From contig JACRQE010000004.1 in assembly GCA_016222815.1 (NCBI GenBank), positions 1 through 64,000 of the forward strand: 64,000 nucleotides of DNA, written 5' to 3'. The notes under the pieces are model-generated. The model was not told where the DNA came from. It saw only the letters and a list, made by a program, of their open reading frames with translations, and made no database searches. This DNA is from Candidatus Uhrbacteria bacterium (GTDB lineage Bacteria > Patescibacteriota > Patescibacteriia > 2-12-FULL-60-25). The position numbers and the translations under genes are program-made. This document shows positions 1-6,197 of the stretch, piece after piece (position 1 is the first letter of the stretch; every line of letters starts with the position of its first letter).

Positions 1-51
1 CAGATGGTACCTCGCGTAGTACACGCAGTGTGGCTGTTTCGAGAACTCCAT
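1..51 (-). CDS. tnpA: IS200/IS605-family TnpA transposase, N-terminal fragment cut by window edge
   Basis: Seventeen codons run off the left edge, starting at ATG 51. They read MEFSKQPHCVYYARYHL, which matches the conserved beginning of Y1 (HUH) single-strand transposases of IS200/IS605: a short acidic/basic start, then H-x-VY-x3-YHL. Known family members cut and rejoin single-stranded DNA at hairpin-bearing ends with one tyrosine. The HUH motif and the catalytic tyrosine lie outside the window. GGAG stands just before the start codon. The hairpin about 55 bases upstream is placed as expected for an IS left end. Too short to say whether the gene is intact. Confidence 0.72.
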   Translation of the reverse strand, partial: MEFSKQPHCVYYARYHL

Positions 52-140
52 AGCTCCGACACTGTACCAGATGCCAGGGCTCGTCGTCCGACGGAGGCTA
101 TCCACCCCCGGCCTGACGGCCGGGGTTCGTCGTCGGAAGT
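1..140 (-). mobile_element. Left end of an IS200/IS605-like insertion sequence
   Basis: The tnpA start is preceded on the minus strand by a perfect 8-bp hairpin, CCCCGGCC/GGCCGGGG with a 4-base loop, at 106-125. Related GACGACGA motifs flank it (around 81-90 and 127-136). IS200/IS605 ends carry such subterminal hairpins, which the transposase reads. The element lies just beyond the rplL terminator, a harmless insertion point. The exact outer boundary (about 126-144) is inferred, and the rest of the element is outside the window. Confidence 0.6.
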
Positions 141-142
141 AG

Positions 143-172
143 CAAAAGACGCCCTCTCGGGCGTCTTTCTTT
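143..172 (-). terminator. Terminator of the rplJ-rplL operon
   Basis: Perfect 10-bp stem AAAGACGCCC/GGGCGTCTTT with a 4-base loop at 145-168, read on the minus strand and ending in TTTT. It lies 15 bases after the rplL stop codon and is nearly symmetrical, so it could also stop plus-strand transcription. Confidence 0.85.
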
Positions 173-186
173 GAAAGCTCTGCGAT

Positions 187-588
187 TTATTTCAGGGTCG
201 CTTTGCCTCCGGCTTCCTCGATCTTCTTCTTGATGTCCTCGGCAGTCGCCTTGTCGGCGCCTTCCTTGACCATCTTCGGGGCGCCGTCCACCAGGTCCTT
301 GGCTTCCTTGAGCCCCAGACCCGTGACTTCGCGCACGACCTTGATCACGCCGATCTTGTTGCCACCGGCTTCGGTCAGCTCGACGTTGAATGAAGTCTTC
401 TCTTCCGCGGCGGCGGCACCTGCTCCACCAGCGGCGGCCATCATGACCGGAGCGGCGGCAGACACGCCGAATTTATCTTCCAGGACCTTGACCAGTTCGG
501 CCAAGTCCAACACCGACAACTTCTCGATGGTTTCGACGATGGCCTTGAATTTCTCAGGCACAACGACGTCTTTCTTTTCGTCAGACAT
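187..588 (-). CDS. rplL: 50S ribosomal protein L7/L12
   Basis: 133 residues, about the normal family length. The N-terminal dimerisation helices (residues about 10-45, ending [16 protein letters not shown]) are followed by an Ala/Gly-rich hinge (about 46-62). The C-terminal factor-binding domain carries [20 protein letters not shown], the surface that contacts translation GTPases. The protein forms the L10(L12)n stalk of the large subunit. It follows rplJ on the minus strand after a 54-bp gap that holds a GTAGGGGC-type palindrome (604-631). Upstream L10-leader control should regulate both genes. The L11 and L1 genes that often precede this pair are not adjacent. Confidence 0.98.
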   Translation of the reverse strand: MSDEKKDVVVPEKFKAIVETIEKLSVLDLAELVKVLEDKFGVSAAAPVMMAAAGGAGAAAAEEKTSFNVELTEAGGNKIGVIKVVREVTGLGLKEAKDLVDGAPKMVKEGADKATAEDIKKKIEEAGGKATLK

Positions 589-603
589 ATGTGTTGATTA
601 TTT

Positions 604-631
604 GTACGGGCGAATGGTCATTCGCCCCTAC
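604..631. repeat. GTAGGGGC-family palindrome, copy 1 (rplJ-rplL spacer)
   Basis: A 28-bp interrupted palindrome with ends GTACGGGC and GCCCCTAC and inner arms GAATG/CATTC. It occupies half of the short spacer between rplJ and rplL, so it is co-transcribed and would fold as a hairpin in the mRNA. Confidence 0.8.
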
Positions 632-642
632 CGATTAATTTC

Positions 643-1251
643 TTACGCTGCAGCCGGAGCTTCTGCGGCAGGGGCCACCGGAGCTTCAGGCGCTGATTCG
701 ACTGGCTTTTCCTCGACTTTGGGTTCTGCGACCGGAGCGGCAGGCGCTTCCAGGGCTTTGGATCCGCCATCCATGGATTCGCGGATGGCGTTCAAAACGC
801 GGACGAATGCGGATACCGGCGCGTAGATCGTGCCGACCACCTGACCCAGCAACTGCTGTCTGGACGGGAGTTTGGACAGGGCGATGACCTTATCGGCATC
901 CACCATCTGGCCTTCGAACAATCCGCCGACCAGCTTGATGGACGTCTCCTTGGTCATGTCGCCCAGGACTTTGGCCGGAGCCACTTCGTCCTCCAGGCCG
1001 AATGCGCCGCCCATCATGCCCGGGAACTTGCGCGCATCAAGGTCATAACCGGCCTCTTTGGCAGCCAGGGTAAAGAGCGTCTTCTTGGCTACCAAGTAAT
1101 CGACATTGGACTCGCGGGCCGCTTTACGCAGCTTGTCGGCTTGCGCCACCTTGAGTCCCTGATAATCTGCGAACACCACTGACTTAGCCTTCTTGAAGGC
1201 ATCGACCAGTTTGGCTTTCGCATCTTCCTTTTGCTTACGGGATTTTGGCAT
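643..1251 (-). CDS. rplJ: 50S ribosomal protein L10
   Basis: 202 residues. Residues 1-165 are the usual L10 domain: MPKSRKQKEDAKAKLVDAFK, then SVVFADYQGLKVAQADKLRK and the later LVGGLFEGQMVDADKVIALS. L10 binds 23S rRNA and anchors the L7/L12 dimers. The last 35 residues or so are an added Ala/Pro/Glu-rich low-complexity tail, making the protein longer than the usual 165-175 residues. The C-terminal helix that recruits L12 comes just before this tail. It is first in an operon with rplL and lies downstream of a clear L10-leader motif, so autogenous control is expected. Confidence 0.97.
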   Translation of the reverse strand: MPKSRKQKEDAKAKLVDAFKKAKSVVFADYQGLKVAQADKLRKAARESNVDYLVAKKTLFTLAAKEAGYDLDARKFPGMMGGAFGLEDEVAPAKVLGDMTKETSIKLVGGLFEGQMVDADKVIALSKLPSRQQLLGQVVGTIYAPVSAFVRVLNAIRESMDGGSKALEAPAAPVAEPKVEEKPVESAPEAPVAPAAEAPAAA

Positions 1252-1318
1252 AGTTTTTCAATTTCACGGTCTGGTTGACCAAACCGCTATTTTTCTTCTT
1301 TCGACCTTTAAAATAAAC

Positions 1319-1338
1319 ACCACAGGTTTCCTGTGGGT
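1319..1338 (-). terminator. Candidate attenuator hairpin in the rplJ leader
   Basis: Stem CCCACAGG/CCTGTGGT with a 3-base loop on the minus strand, followed by the U-rich TGTTTATTTT. It sits between the L10-leader motif and the rplJ start, where an attenuation terminator would be expected. Function is inferred from position. Confidence 0.5.
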
Positions 1339-1369
1339 CAATTCCGGCCGAAAAAATCGACTGGATTGG

Positions 1370-1426
1370 CTCCTCGGCAGGTAATTAAGCCCCTTTTTGG
1401 GTGGGACACCTGCTGTCTCAGGACCT
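1370..1426 (-). ncRNA. Ribosomal protein L10 leader
   Basis: On the minus strand this reads a G-rich start, then AGACAGCAGGTG, a short hairpin, GGGGCTTAATTACC and TGCCGAGG. These are the hallmark conserved strings of the L10 leader known from Firmicutes and other bacteria, where L10(L12)4 binds the leader and represses rplJ-rplL. It lies about 120-170 bases upstream of the rplJ start and just downstream of the promoter at 1440-1468. Confidence 0.85.
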
Positions 1427-1439
1427 TGAGTGTGCGGAA

Positions 1440-1468
1440 AGGTTAACAAAAGATGTTAAATAGGTCAA
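1440..1468 (-). promoter_or_regulatory. Promoter of rplJ-rplL
   Basis: Minus-strand TTGACC (1463-1468), a 17-bp spacer, then TAACCT (1440-1445). It stands directly upstream of the L10 leader and back to back with the plus-strand promoter at 1479-1507. Confidence 0.65.
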
Positions 1469-1478
1469 GAGCCCGGGT

Positions 1479-1507
1479 TTGACAGCCTCCCTCCCACGCC
1501 CCATGCT
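1479..1507 (+). promoter_or_regulatory. Promoter of the 89-residue protein gene
   Basis: TTGACA (1479-1484), a 17-bp spacer, CATGCT (1502-1507). Transcription would start about 30 bases before the ATG at 1544. Confidence 0.6.
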
Positions 1508-1543
1508 TGTCCCAGCCCTTTTTCCACGAAAGGCCGGTGCCAA

Positions 1544-1813
1544 ATGAAAATCACGATTGAAATCCCGGACAGTGCTCTGCCGGATATCGAGAGAATCATG
1601 GCCGAAACCGGCGCCAAAGATTTCAACACGCTCTTCTTCCGGGCCGTCAGCGTCTACCTCTATCTCTTCCGCCTGTTGCACCGAGGCATGCGTCTCGCCG
1701 TGCTCAATTTCGAACTCGAGATCGAAGGCCACCTCATCGACCTCCGCCTCTTTTCCAGGCTCTTCCGCAATGAAGAAAGCGGATCCGCAACCCCTCCCAA
1801 CGAGGAGAACTGA
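1544..1813 (+). CDS. Small protein of unknown function (89 aa)
   Basis: No family recognised. The first 45 residues (MKITIEIPDSALPDIERIMA, then ETGAKDFNTLFFRAVSVYLY) have a beta strand followed by two helices, the layout of a ribbon-helix-helix DNA-binding protein. That is a weak structural guess only. The rest is hydrophobic/helical with an acidic, Asn-rich end. Support as a real gene: a good promoter, a GAAAGG Shine-Dalgarno site before the ATG, and a terminator hairpin 24 bases after the stop. It is one of several stand-alone genes of this make-up in the window. Confidence 0.7.
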   Translation: MKITIEIPDSALPDIERIMAETGAKDFNTLFFRAVSVYLYLFRLLHRGMRLAVLNFELEIEGHLIDLRLFSRLFRNEESGSATPPNEEN

Positions 1814-1836
1814 ATGTATTCCTCGACCCCTAAACC

Positions 1837-1860
1837 TACCCGACGTCTCCGTCGGGTTTA
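1837..1860 (+). terminator. Terminator of the 89-residue protein gene
   Basis: Stem CCCGACG/CGTCGGG with loop TCTC, followed by TTTA. Confidence 0.75.
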
Positions 1861-1887
1861 TGGTCCTTACCCGTCCCATACGATGCC

Positions 1888-2574
1888 TTAGCTCAAGAAC
1901 GAAGTGTCCACGCAATATTTCTTCGGGTCCGCCGGGTCGATGGCAATCGTCACCTGCTTGTCGCGCACCGCGTCGGTCGGATCTTTCCAGAGCCTGTCGC
2001 TTTTGAACGTCCGACGCTCGCCGTTGTACTCTGCTTCGCACACGATGCGCCAAGCGCACTGCCTGTTGACGCGGACCGTACAATCACGCTCGATGCGTCC
2101 GCCAATTGCCGTGATTTTGACGCCTCTCTGCATCAACTCGGCGCAGTATCTCCTGCGTCTCCATGCCCAAACGACCGAGCCGATGCCGATCGATGAGAAT
2201 GTAAGCCCCAGAAAGCCTAAGATGCACGGACCTACCCACAGCGCGAAAAAGCTGTTTATCTCGGCGGTGTCGGGCTGCGCCGGATCGTACAAGACGTCGA
2301 CTTTTTGGCCGACCCTGTAGAATTTCCAGCTCGAAGACAGCGTAGACGTGAATTCCTGACTCGACCCGTCCGGCAAGGTGAACTTTATCCGCGGTGCGAA
2401 AGTGTCTGCGGATTTCTTGCTCGTGGATACGCGCCGCACCATCTCCAGCACCATGCCCTGCGACTTTTGGGATCGGTTGATGAACGACAACTCATGGTTG
2501 ATCCAATACCCGGTCCCGACCAGAGCGACAATCCCGACCACCGAAAAAAGATAAAATACGAATTTATTCGCCAT
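1888..2574 (-). CDS. DUF3592-type membrane protein
   Basis: About 228 residues. One membrane segment near the N-terminus (FVFYLFSVVGIVALVGTGYW) and a second around residue 115-140 (FFALWVGPCILGFLGLTF). Between them is the DUF3592 pattern: a beta-rich extracytoplasmic part with RIKFTLPDGS, then VGQKVDVLYDPAQPDTAEIN. The family is widespread but has no established function. ATG 2574 is chosen over a TTG 15 bases upstream because GGAG lies 6 bases before it. The start sits 2 bases after the UMP kinase stop, so the two are probably translated from one mRNA. The C-terminal part (about 145-228) is cytoplasmic or extracytoplasmic and unassigned. Confidence 0.85.
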   Translation of the reverse strand: MANKFVFYLFSVVGIVALVGTGYWINHELSFINRSQKSQGMVLEMVRRVSTSKKSADTFAPRIKFTLPDGSSQEFTSTLSSSWKFYRVGQKVDVLYDPAQPDTAEINSFFALWVGPCILGFLGLTFSSIGIGSVVWAWRRRRYCAELMQRGVKITAIGGRIERDCTVRVNRQCAWRIVCEAEYNGERRTFKSDRLWKDPTDAVRDKQVTIAIDPADPKKYCVDTSFLS

Positions 2575-2575
2575 A

Positions 2576-3268
2576 TCATTCTCCGTCAATCAATGTTCCT
2601 TTGAATTTTTTACCGTCCACGATCGCTTTGACGTTCTTGAGGTCATGTCCCGATGCTATCACCGCCTCCAATCCCCACTTCTGCGCCAACTTTGACGCTA
2701 TCGGATCGAAAGGCGCGTTCGCTCCCGGTGACCAGACATCCCCCACGATCTTACGGAAGTCTTTCCACGCGATGCGTTTGACCGCCACCGCATCATCGAA
2801 CCGTGCCGGATCCTTGTCATAGACCGCATCGATGTTGGTCAAATTGATCACCCGCTTTGCCCCGTACTTCCGCGCCAGTCTGACCGCCACGTAATCCGTA
2901 CTCCAACCCGGTTTCCATCCGGCCGCGATGAGCAGCGGTTCGGTCCAAGCCATGCGCTTAGTCGGGTCCTTGTTGACCCGCGGATTGGCGATATCCTTGA
3001 ACACCGTGCGGATAAGCTGTGCATTTAACCGCGTTGCATGTATCCCCAGCCAATCGGCGTCATCGTCATGGAGTTTCGCGATGCTCTTAGCCGCGTTCTG
3101 GTACTGCCGAGCCGTGTATCCCCCGCCGATCACGATGATGAACCTGCGTCCGGCTTTAACCTGCCCGCGGATGAACTTGTTGAGCTCGCGCAGGTAATCG
3201 ATGGCGATGCCGTCTTTCGGCACGACTAAAGACCCCCCGATCGAGATTACTATGGGAGTTTGGCTCAT
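2576..3268 (-). CDS. pyrH: UMP kinase, archaeal-type (amino acid kinase family)
   Basis: Phosphorylates UMP to UDP with ATP in pyrimidine synthesis. About 230 residues with the amino-acid-kinase fold: SIGGSLVVP near the start (phosphate loop), IIVIGGGYTARQY (second Gly loop), then KRVINLTNIDAVYDKDP and the late ASKLAQKWGLEAVIASGHD. The short N-terminus and the YDKDP motif fit the archaeal/CPR branch of PyrH better than the longer E. coli type. MSQTPIVIS (3268) is the best start by homology; an in-frame ATG at 3286 is possible. It lies between the YvlD-like gene and the DUF3592 gene with almost no spacing. Confidence 0.88.
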   Translation of the reverse strand: MSQTPIVISIGGSLVVPKDGIAIDYLRELNKFIRGQVKAGRRFIIVIGGGYTARQYQNAAKSIAKLHDDDADWLGIHATRLNAQLIRTVFKDIANPRVNKDPTKRMAWTEPLLIAAGWKPGWSTDYVAVRLARKYGAKRVINLTNIDAVYDKDPARFDDAVAVKRIAWKDFRKIVGDVWSPGANAPFDPIASKLAQKWGLEAVIASGHDLKNVKAIVDGKKFKGTLIDGE

Positions 3269-3290
3269 ATTAGGTAATCTTGCCATCAGC

Positions 3291-3632
3291 TCATTTCGTA
3301 TCAAATAGCCCGTTCACCAGCCATGACACAAGCCAAAACACGAGCGCTCCCCAAAAGGCGGCCCAAAAGTTCGCCACGTCAAAACCTTTGACGATGGACG
3401 ACGCCAACCAGAACATGAACGCGTTGATGACCAGCGTGAACAGGCCGAGCGTAAGGATATTCACCGGTAAAGTCAGGATGAGGAGGAGCGGTCGGATAAG
3501 CGCATTCACCAATCCGATTACGAGCGCCGCGATGAGCGCGCTCCAAAAATTAGCCACGTGCACTCCTGGCACGATATAGGCGGTAGCGATGACTGACAAA
3601 GCACTGATTAACCAACGAAGGATAAGATACAT
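3291..3632 (-). CDS. YvlD/phage-holin-4-family membrane protein
   Basis: About 113 residues, almost all hydrophobic, with four membrane helices. The repeated motif GVHVANFWSALIAALVIGLVNA and later GFDVANFWAAFWGALVF shows two homologous halves, typical of the YvlD/PF04020 family. The name holin comes from family naming; there are no phage genes nearby and the function in cells is unknown. Several in-frame ATGs precede MYLILRW, within a repetitive stretch rich in ATG/CATG, so the start is uncertain (3632, 3641 or 3665). Confidence 0.82.
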   Translation of the reverse strand: MYLILRWLISALSVIATAYIVPGVHVANFWSALIAALVIGLVNALIRPLLLILTLPVNILTLGLFTLVINAFMFWLASSIVKGFDVANFWAAFWGALVFWLVSWLVNGLFDTK

Positions 3633-3635
3633 AGC

Positions 3636-3713
3636 AGGCATCATGTAACATGTATCATGTGGCATCGAGCGGATCGGCCCAATGCTACATGCTATATGCT
3701 ATATGCTTAATAT
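3636..3713. repeat. CATG/GCTATATGCT-rich short-repeat spacer
   Basis: The xseB-to-YvlD spacer contains iterated near-palindromic words: CATGTAACATGTATCATGTG, then ATGCTACATG and ATGCTATATGCTATATGC. The iteration is visible directly; no function is apparent. It supplies several false ATG starts for the downstream gene. Confidence 0.5.
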
Positions 3714-3714
3714 T

Positions 3715-3921
3715 TCACGATTCATATTTCTTTTTTATCTCTTTGACTTTATTCTCTGCCGCGGCCAGCCTCTTCTTGAGCGCATCCGCAATCTCCATGG
3801 CGCGCTCGAATTTTGCCAGTCCCTGATCCAAATCCGTCTCTCCCCGTTCGAACCAAGCCGAAATCTCTTCGAGCTCTTTGAATCCTTTGGCTACGTCCAT
3901 GTCTTTTGTGTCTTTTTTCAT
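3715..3921 (-). CDS. xseB: Exodeoxyribonuclease VII small subunit
   Basis: 68 residues, the usual size. MDVAKGFKELEEISAWFERG, then ETDLDQGLAKFERAMEIADA and a Lys-rich helical end match XseB. It binds the XseA large subunit in several copies to form exonuclease VII, which degrades single-stranded DNA to oligonucleotides. It follows xseA on the minus strand, separated by a 90-bp spacer made largely of a family-2 palindromic repeat. Confidence 0.93.
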   Translation of the reverse strand: MKKDTKDMDVAKGFKELEEISAWFERGETDLDQGLAKFERAMEIADALKKRLAAAENKVKEIKKKYES

Positions 3922-3929
3922 ATATCGTT

Positions 3930-4002
3930 TGTCGTCCTGAACTTGTCGAAGGATTTTTTTAAAGGTCCTTCAACTGCGCTTCGCTTCGTTCAGGACGACG
4001 GA
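3930..4002. repeat. Family-2 palindromic repeat, copy A (xseA-xseB spacer)
   Basis: Left arm CGTCCTGAACTTGTCGAAGG and right arm reading back CCTTCAACTGC...GTTCAGGACG, with a T-rich centre. The arms are inverted copies of each other. Related copies occur at 4645, 9071, 9953 and 19085. Confidence 0.75.
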
Positions 4003-4011
4003 ATGATTTCT

Positions 4012-5271
4012 TCATAATAATTTCGGTTGCTGAATTCTCTCCCTGGTCCGAGTTATCTCCGCCCCTGCTTCCCCGTCATTCAACACGATCGAAACTTCCT
4101 GTCCGACCGCAAGTTTGGCGGCCGAAACAAGGCTATGGCCTTTGCCATCCCTAAGGATAGCATATCCTCGCTTCAGAACGCCCTTCGGATCCAGGGACTG
4201 CAGAAGCCGCATCTGGTTCACGAGTTCCCCCGACAAATCCATGAGCCAAGAATCCATCGTCGTCGAGATATTGCCCGTCGCCGCTTCCAACTCTGCCTTT
4301 CGTCCGGCCAACCATAAACCAGGTGAGGCGAAAGCTCGTTCGAGCGCAATCTGGCCCTGGTCCAATTCCTGGACAATCGAGGTTTCGACCCCCTGCAGAA
4401 GCGTTGCGAGCTCGTACAGCACATCTTTCCGATCCGGCACGAGGCGCCGCGCACAATCAGTCGGCGTCGAACCGCGCACGTCCGCCGCTTCTTCAGCCAA
4501 GGTGATATCGCGTTCATGCCCAATGGCCACCATGGTCGGGATACGCGAAGCGTGGATGGCGCGCACCACCCTTTCGTCATTGAACGCCATCAATTCCTCC
4601 AGTGACCCTCCACCACGTGTCATGACCAAGGCATCGTAATAGCTGTCGTCGTGAGCGGAGGCCGTCCGACGGCTGGAGTCGAATGACCTTTCTGAGGAAA
4701 TTGAGTTTGCCTGTTCAATCGCCGCCACGATCTCATTAGGCGCTTTTTCTCCCTGGACCAATACATGGTAAAGGTCTATCTCCAACCCTCCCCATCTTTC
4801 GTTCAGTATGCGGACGAAATCTCCGTAGGCCGCGCTATCCCGCGAAGCCACGAGCGCGATGCGTTGCGGGAACCGCGGCAGAACCCTCTTCCGCGCCTCA
4901 TCGAACAAACCTTCCTTCTCAAGCCGTAGGCGCAACAATGCCAGCGCTTTCTTGAGCGCTCCCTCACCGGCTAGTTCTATACGTTCCGCCGAAATGGAGA
5001 ATTTCCCGAACTTCGGGTAGATGCGCGGCAGACCGAACACCCGGATTTTCATCCCGTCCTCCACCGGTACGTTCAGGTTCCAGACCGGCATGAACACGTT
5101 GACCAGGGCTTTGTCATCCTTCAAGTCGAACGTCACCCACTGCCCCTGGCTGACCCTGTAACCCGATATTTCGCCTTCTACAGCGAATAATTCGCCCGAC
5201 AGGGTTTCCCTCAAGATACCGTTCACCACTTCTATGAACTCGCTGACTTGGATGACTTTCATCGCGCCCAT
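4012..5271 (-). CDS. xseA: Exodeoxyribonuclease VII large subunit with an internal repeat-derived insert
   Basis: 419 residues. The N-terminal OB-fold DNA-binding domain (about 1-105: VIQVSEFIEVVNGILRETLS, later VTFDLKDDKALVNVFM) is followed by the catalytic core: RIALVASRDSAAYGDFVRIL, VMTRGGGSLEELMAFNDERV, VAIGHERDITLAEEAADVRG and STPTDCARRL. A helical region and the short C-terminal domain with GYAILRDGKGHSLVSA follow. Between AIEQAN and YYDALVMTRGG there are about 20 extra residues (SERSFDSSRRTASAHDDS) encoded by a family-2 repeat. The reading frame is kept, so the protein is probably functional with a surface insert. Paired with xseB downstream. Confidence 0.95.
   Translation of the reverse strand: MGAMKVIQVSEFIEVVNGILRETLSGELFAVEGEISGYRVSQGQWVTFDLKDDKALVNVFMPVWNLNVPVEDGMKIRVFGLPRIYPKFGKFSISAERIELAGEGALKKALALLRLRLEKEGLFDEARKRVLPRFPQRIALVASRDSAAYGDFVRILNERWGGLEIDLYHVLVQGEKAPNEIVAAIEQANSISSERSFDSSRRTASAHDDSYYDALVMTRGGGSLEELMAFNDERVVRAIHASRIPTMVAIGHERDITLAEEAADVRGSTPTDCARRLVPDRKDVLYELATLLQGVETSIVQELDQGQIALERAFASPGLWLAGRKAELEAATGNISTTMDSWLMDLSGELVNQMRLLQSLDPKGVLKRGYAILRDGKGHSLVSAAKLAVGQEVSIVLNDGEAGAEITRTRERIQQPKLL
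4645..4695. repeat. Family-2 repeat inserted in frame within xseA (copy B)
   Basis: Plus-strand text CGTCGTGAGCGGAG, a small inner palindrome GCCGTCCGACGGC, then GGAGTCGAATGACC. It closely resembles intergenic copies at 3930 and 9953 (CTGAGCGAAGCGGAG...AGTCGAAAGACC). It encodes the extra XseA residues that break an otherwise conserved catalytic domain. Confidence 0.65.
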
Positions 5272-5298
5272 GGTATCCGGAATGCTCCCCAGATTCCA

Positions 5299-5324
5299 GT
5301 AGGGGCGGACCGATGCGTCCGCCC
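5299..5324. repeat. GTAGGGGC-family palindrome, copy 2
   Basis: GTAGGGGCGGAC, then a 4-base loop and GTCCGCCC. The outer TAC end is degenerate. It lies between the xseA start and the promoter at 5350. Confidence 0.65.
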
Positions 5325-5349
5325 TGGACCCTCCTGTCGCCCTAAGTTC

Positions 5350-5378
5350 TTGACGTCAGTAAAGTTTTAACTTATATT
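5350..5378 (+). promoter_or_regulatory. Promoter of the TIM-barrel-like gene
   Basis: TTGACG (5350-5355), a 17-bp spacer, TATATT (5373-5378). It lies 37 bases before the ATG at 5415. Confidence 0.75.
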
Positions 5379-5414
5379 CCGTGTTGCTCTTTTTTTTCGA
5401 ATCGTGAGGTGGAG

Positions 5415-6164
5415 ATGGAAAAACCGTACGTCGGGATCAAGGGGTTCACAACCCGGACCGAAGTCGAACGCGTGCTCACTGCCGCCCCCAAATTCAGCCA
5501 TGCCGTCATGGTCGGCATGCTCATGAACCAGTACGTGTTGGCCCACAAACAGGTCCCGCACCCCAAGCGCTATCCCGACATCCGCCGGCTCGGCGAGATC
5601 TTCATCAGCCATCCGCAAGCTTTGAATATGGTCTGTTACCAGAGCATCGCGCTGGACAGCCTGTTCGACCAGTTGAGCGAGATCCGCGAACGCGTCGGCC
5701 CCTGCCTCCAGGGCTTCCAGCTCGACCTGATCGAACCGCCGATGTCAGCGCTGGAACGCATCCGCCACGCCTGGCCTGAACTCAAGCTCTCGCTCCGCAT
5801 CAACCGCGAGATGTTCCGCAGATCCATGCACAGACCCGTGGCCTTAGCCAACACGGTCAGCGGATACGCCGGTTTGCTCGACTACGCTTTCGTGGACTTC
5901 ACGAACGGCGACGGCGTACCCTGCAGTCCGGACCTCCTGCGCAGCATCCTGTCTTACATGCGTCAGGCGGATATCCCATTCCGCTTGGGCATCGGCGGCG
6001 GCCTGGGCGTCTATACGCTCTCGCCGCTCAAGGCCCTGCTTCGGGAATTGCCCGACCTCTGTCTCGACGCCGACTTCCGCCTCCGCAACGACGATGACGA
6101 GCTGGACCTCGAGGCATCCGGCGAATTCCTCAACCGTGCCGCGCGCCTCCTGGCCGCGGACTGA
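5415..6164 (+). CDS. Putative TIM-barrel protein, phosphoribosylanthranilate-isomerase-like
   Basis: 249 residues. The start YVGIKGFTTRTEVERVL resembles the first strand-loop of TrpF. FQLDLIEPP sits where TrpF has its VQLHG strand, and GIGGGLGVYTLSPLKALL followed by LCLDADF resembles the late phosphate-binding strands of TIM barrels. The match is distant: key catalytic Cys/Asp positions cannot be assigned and there are no trp genes in the window, so a tryptophan role is doubtful. ATG 5415 is supported by GAGG five bases upstream (GTG 5409 is the alternative). Stand-alone gene with its own promoter and terminator. Confidence 0.7.
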   Translation: MEKPYVGIKGFTTRTEVERVLTAAPKFSHAVMVGMLMNQYVLAHKQVPHPKRYPDIRRLGEIFISHPQALNMVCYQSIALDSLFDQLSEIRERVGPCLQGFQLDLIEPPMSALERIRHAWPELKLSLRINREMFRRSMHRPVALANTVSGYAGLLDYAFVDFTNGDGVPCSPDLLRSILSYMRQADIPFRLGIGGGLGVYTLSPLKALLRELPDLCLDADFRLRNDDDELDLEASGEFLNRAARLLAAD

Positions 6165-6166
6165 AA

Positions 6167-6196
6167 AAAGCCCCTGCGATCTGCCAGGGGCTTTGT
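6167..6196 (+). terminator. Shared terminator between convergent genes
   Basis: AAGCCCCTG/CAGGGGCTT stem (6169-6193), with A-rich left and T-rich right flanks, so it can serve both the plus-strand gene and the minus-strand CapA-like gene. Confidence 0.8.
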
Positions 6197-6197
6197 G

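Noticed and set aside
203-826. Plus-strand frame across rplL and rplJ
   Set aside because: Ser/Ala-rich antisense shadow of two ribosomal protein genes.
3291-3632. Phage holin as a prophage sign
   Set aside because: The family name is historical; no other phage genes are near and the protein is of the chromosomal YvlD type.
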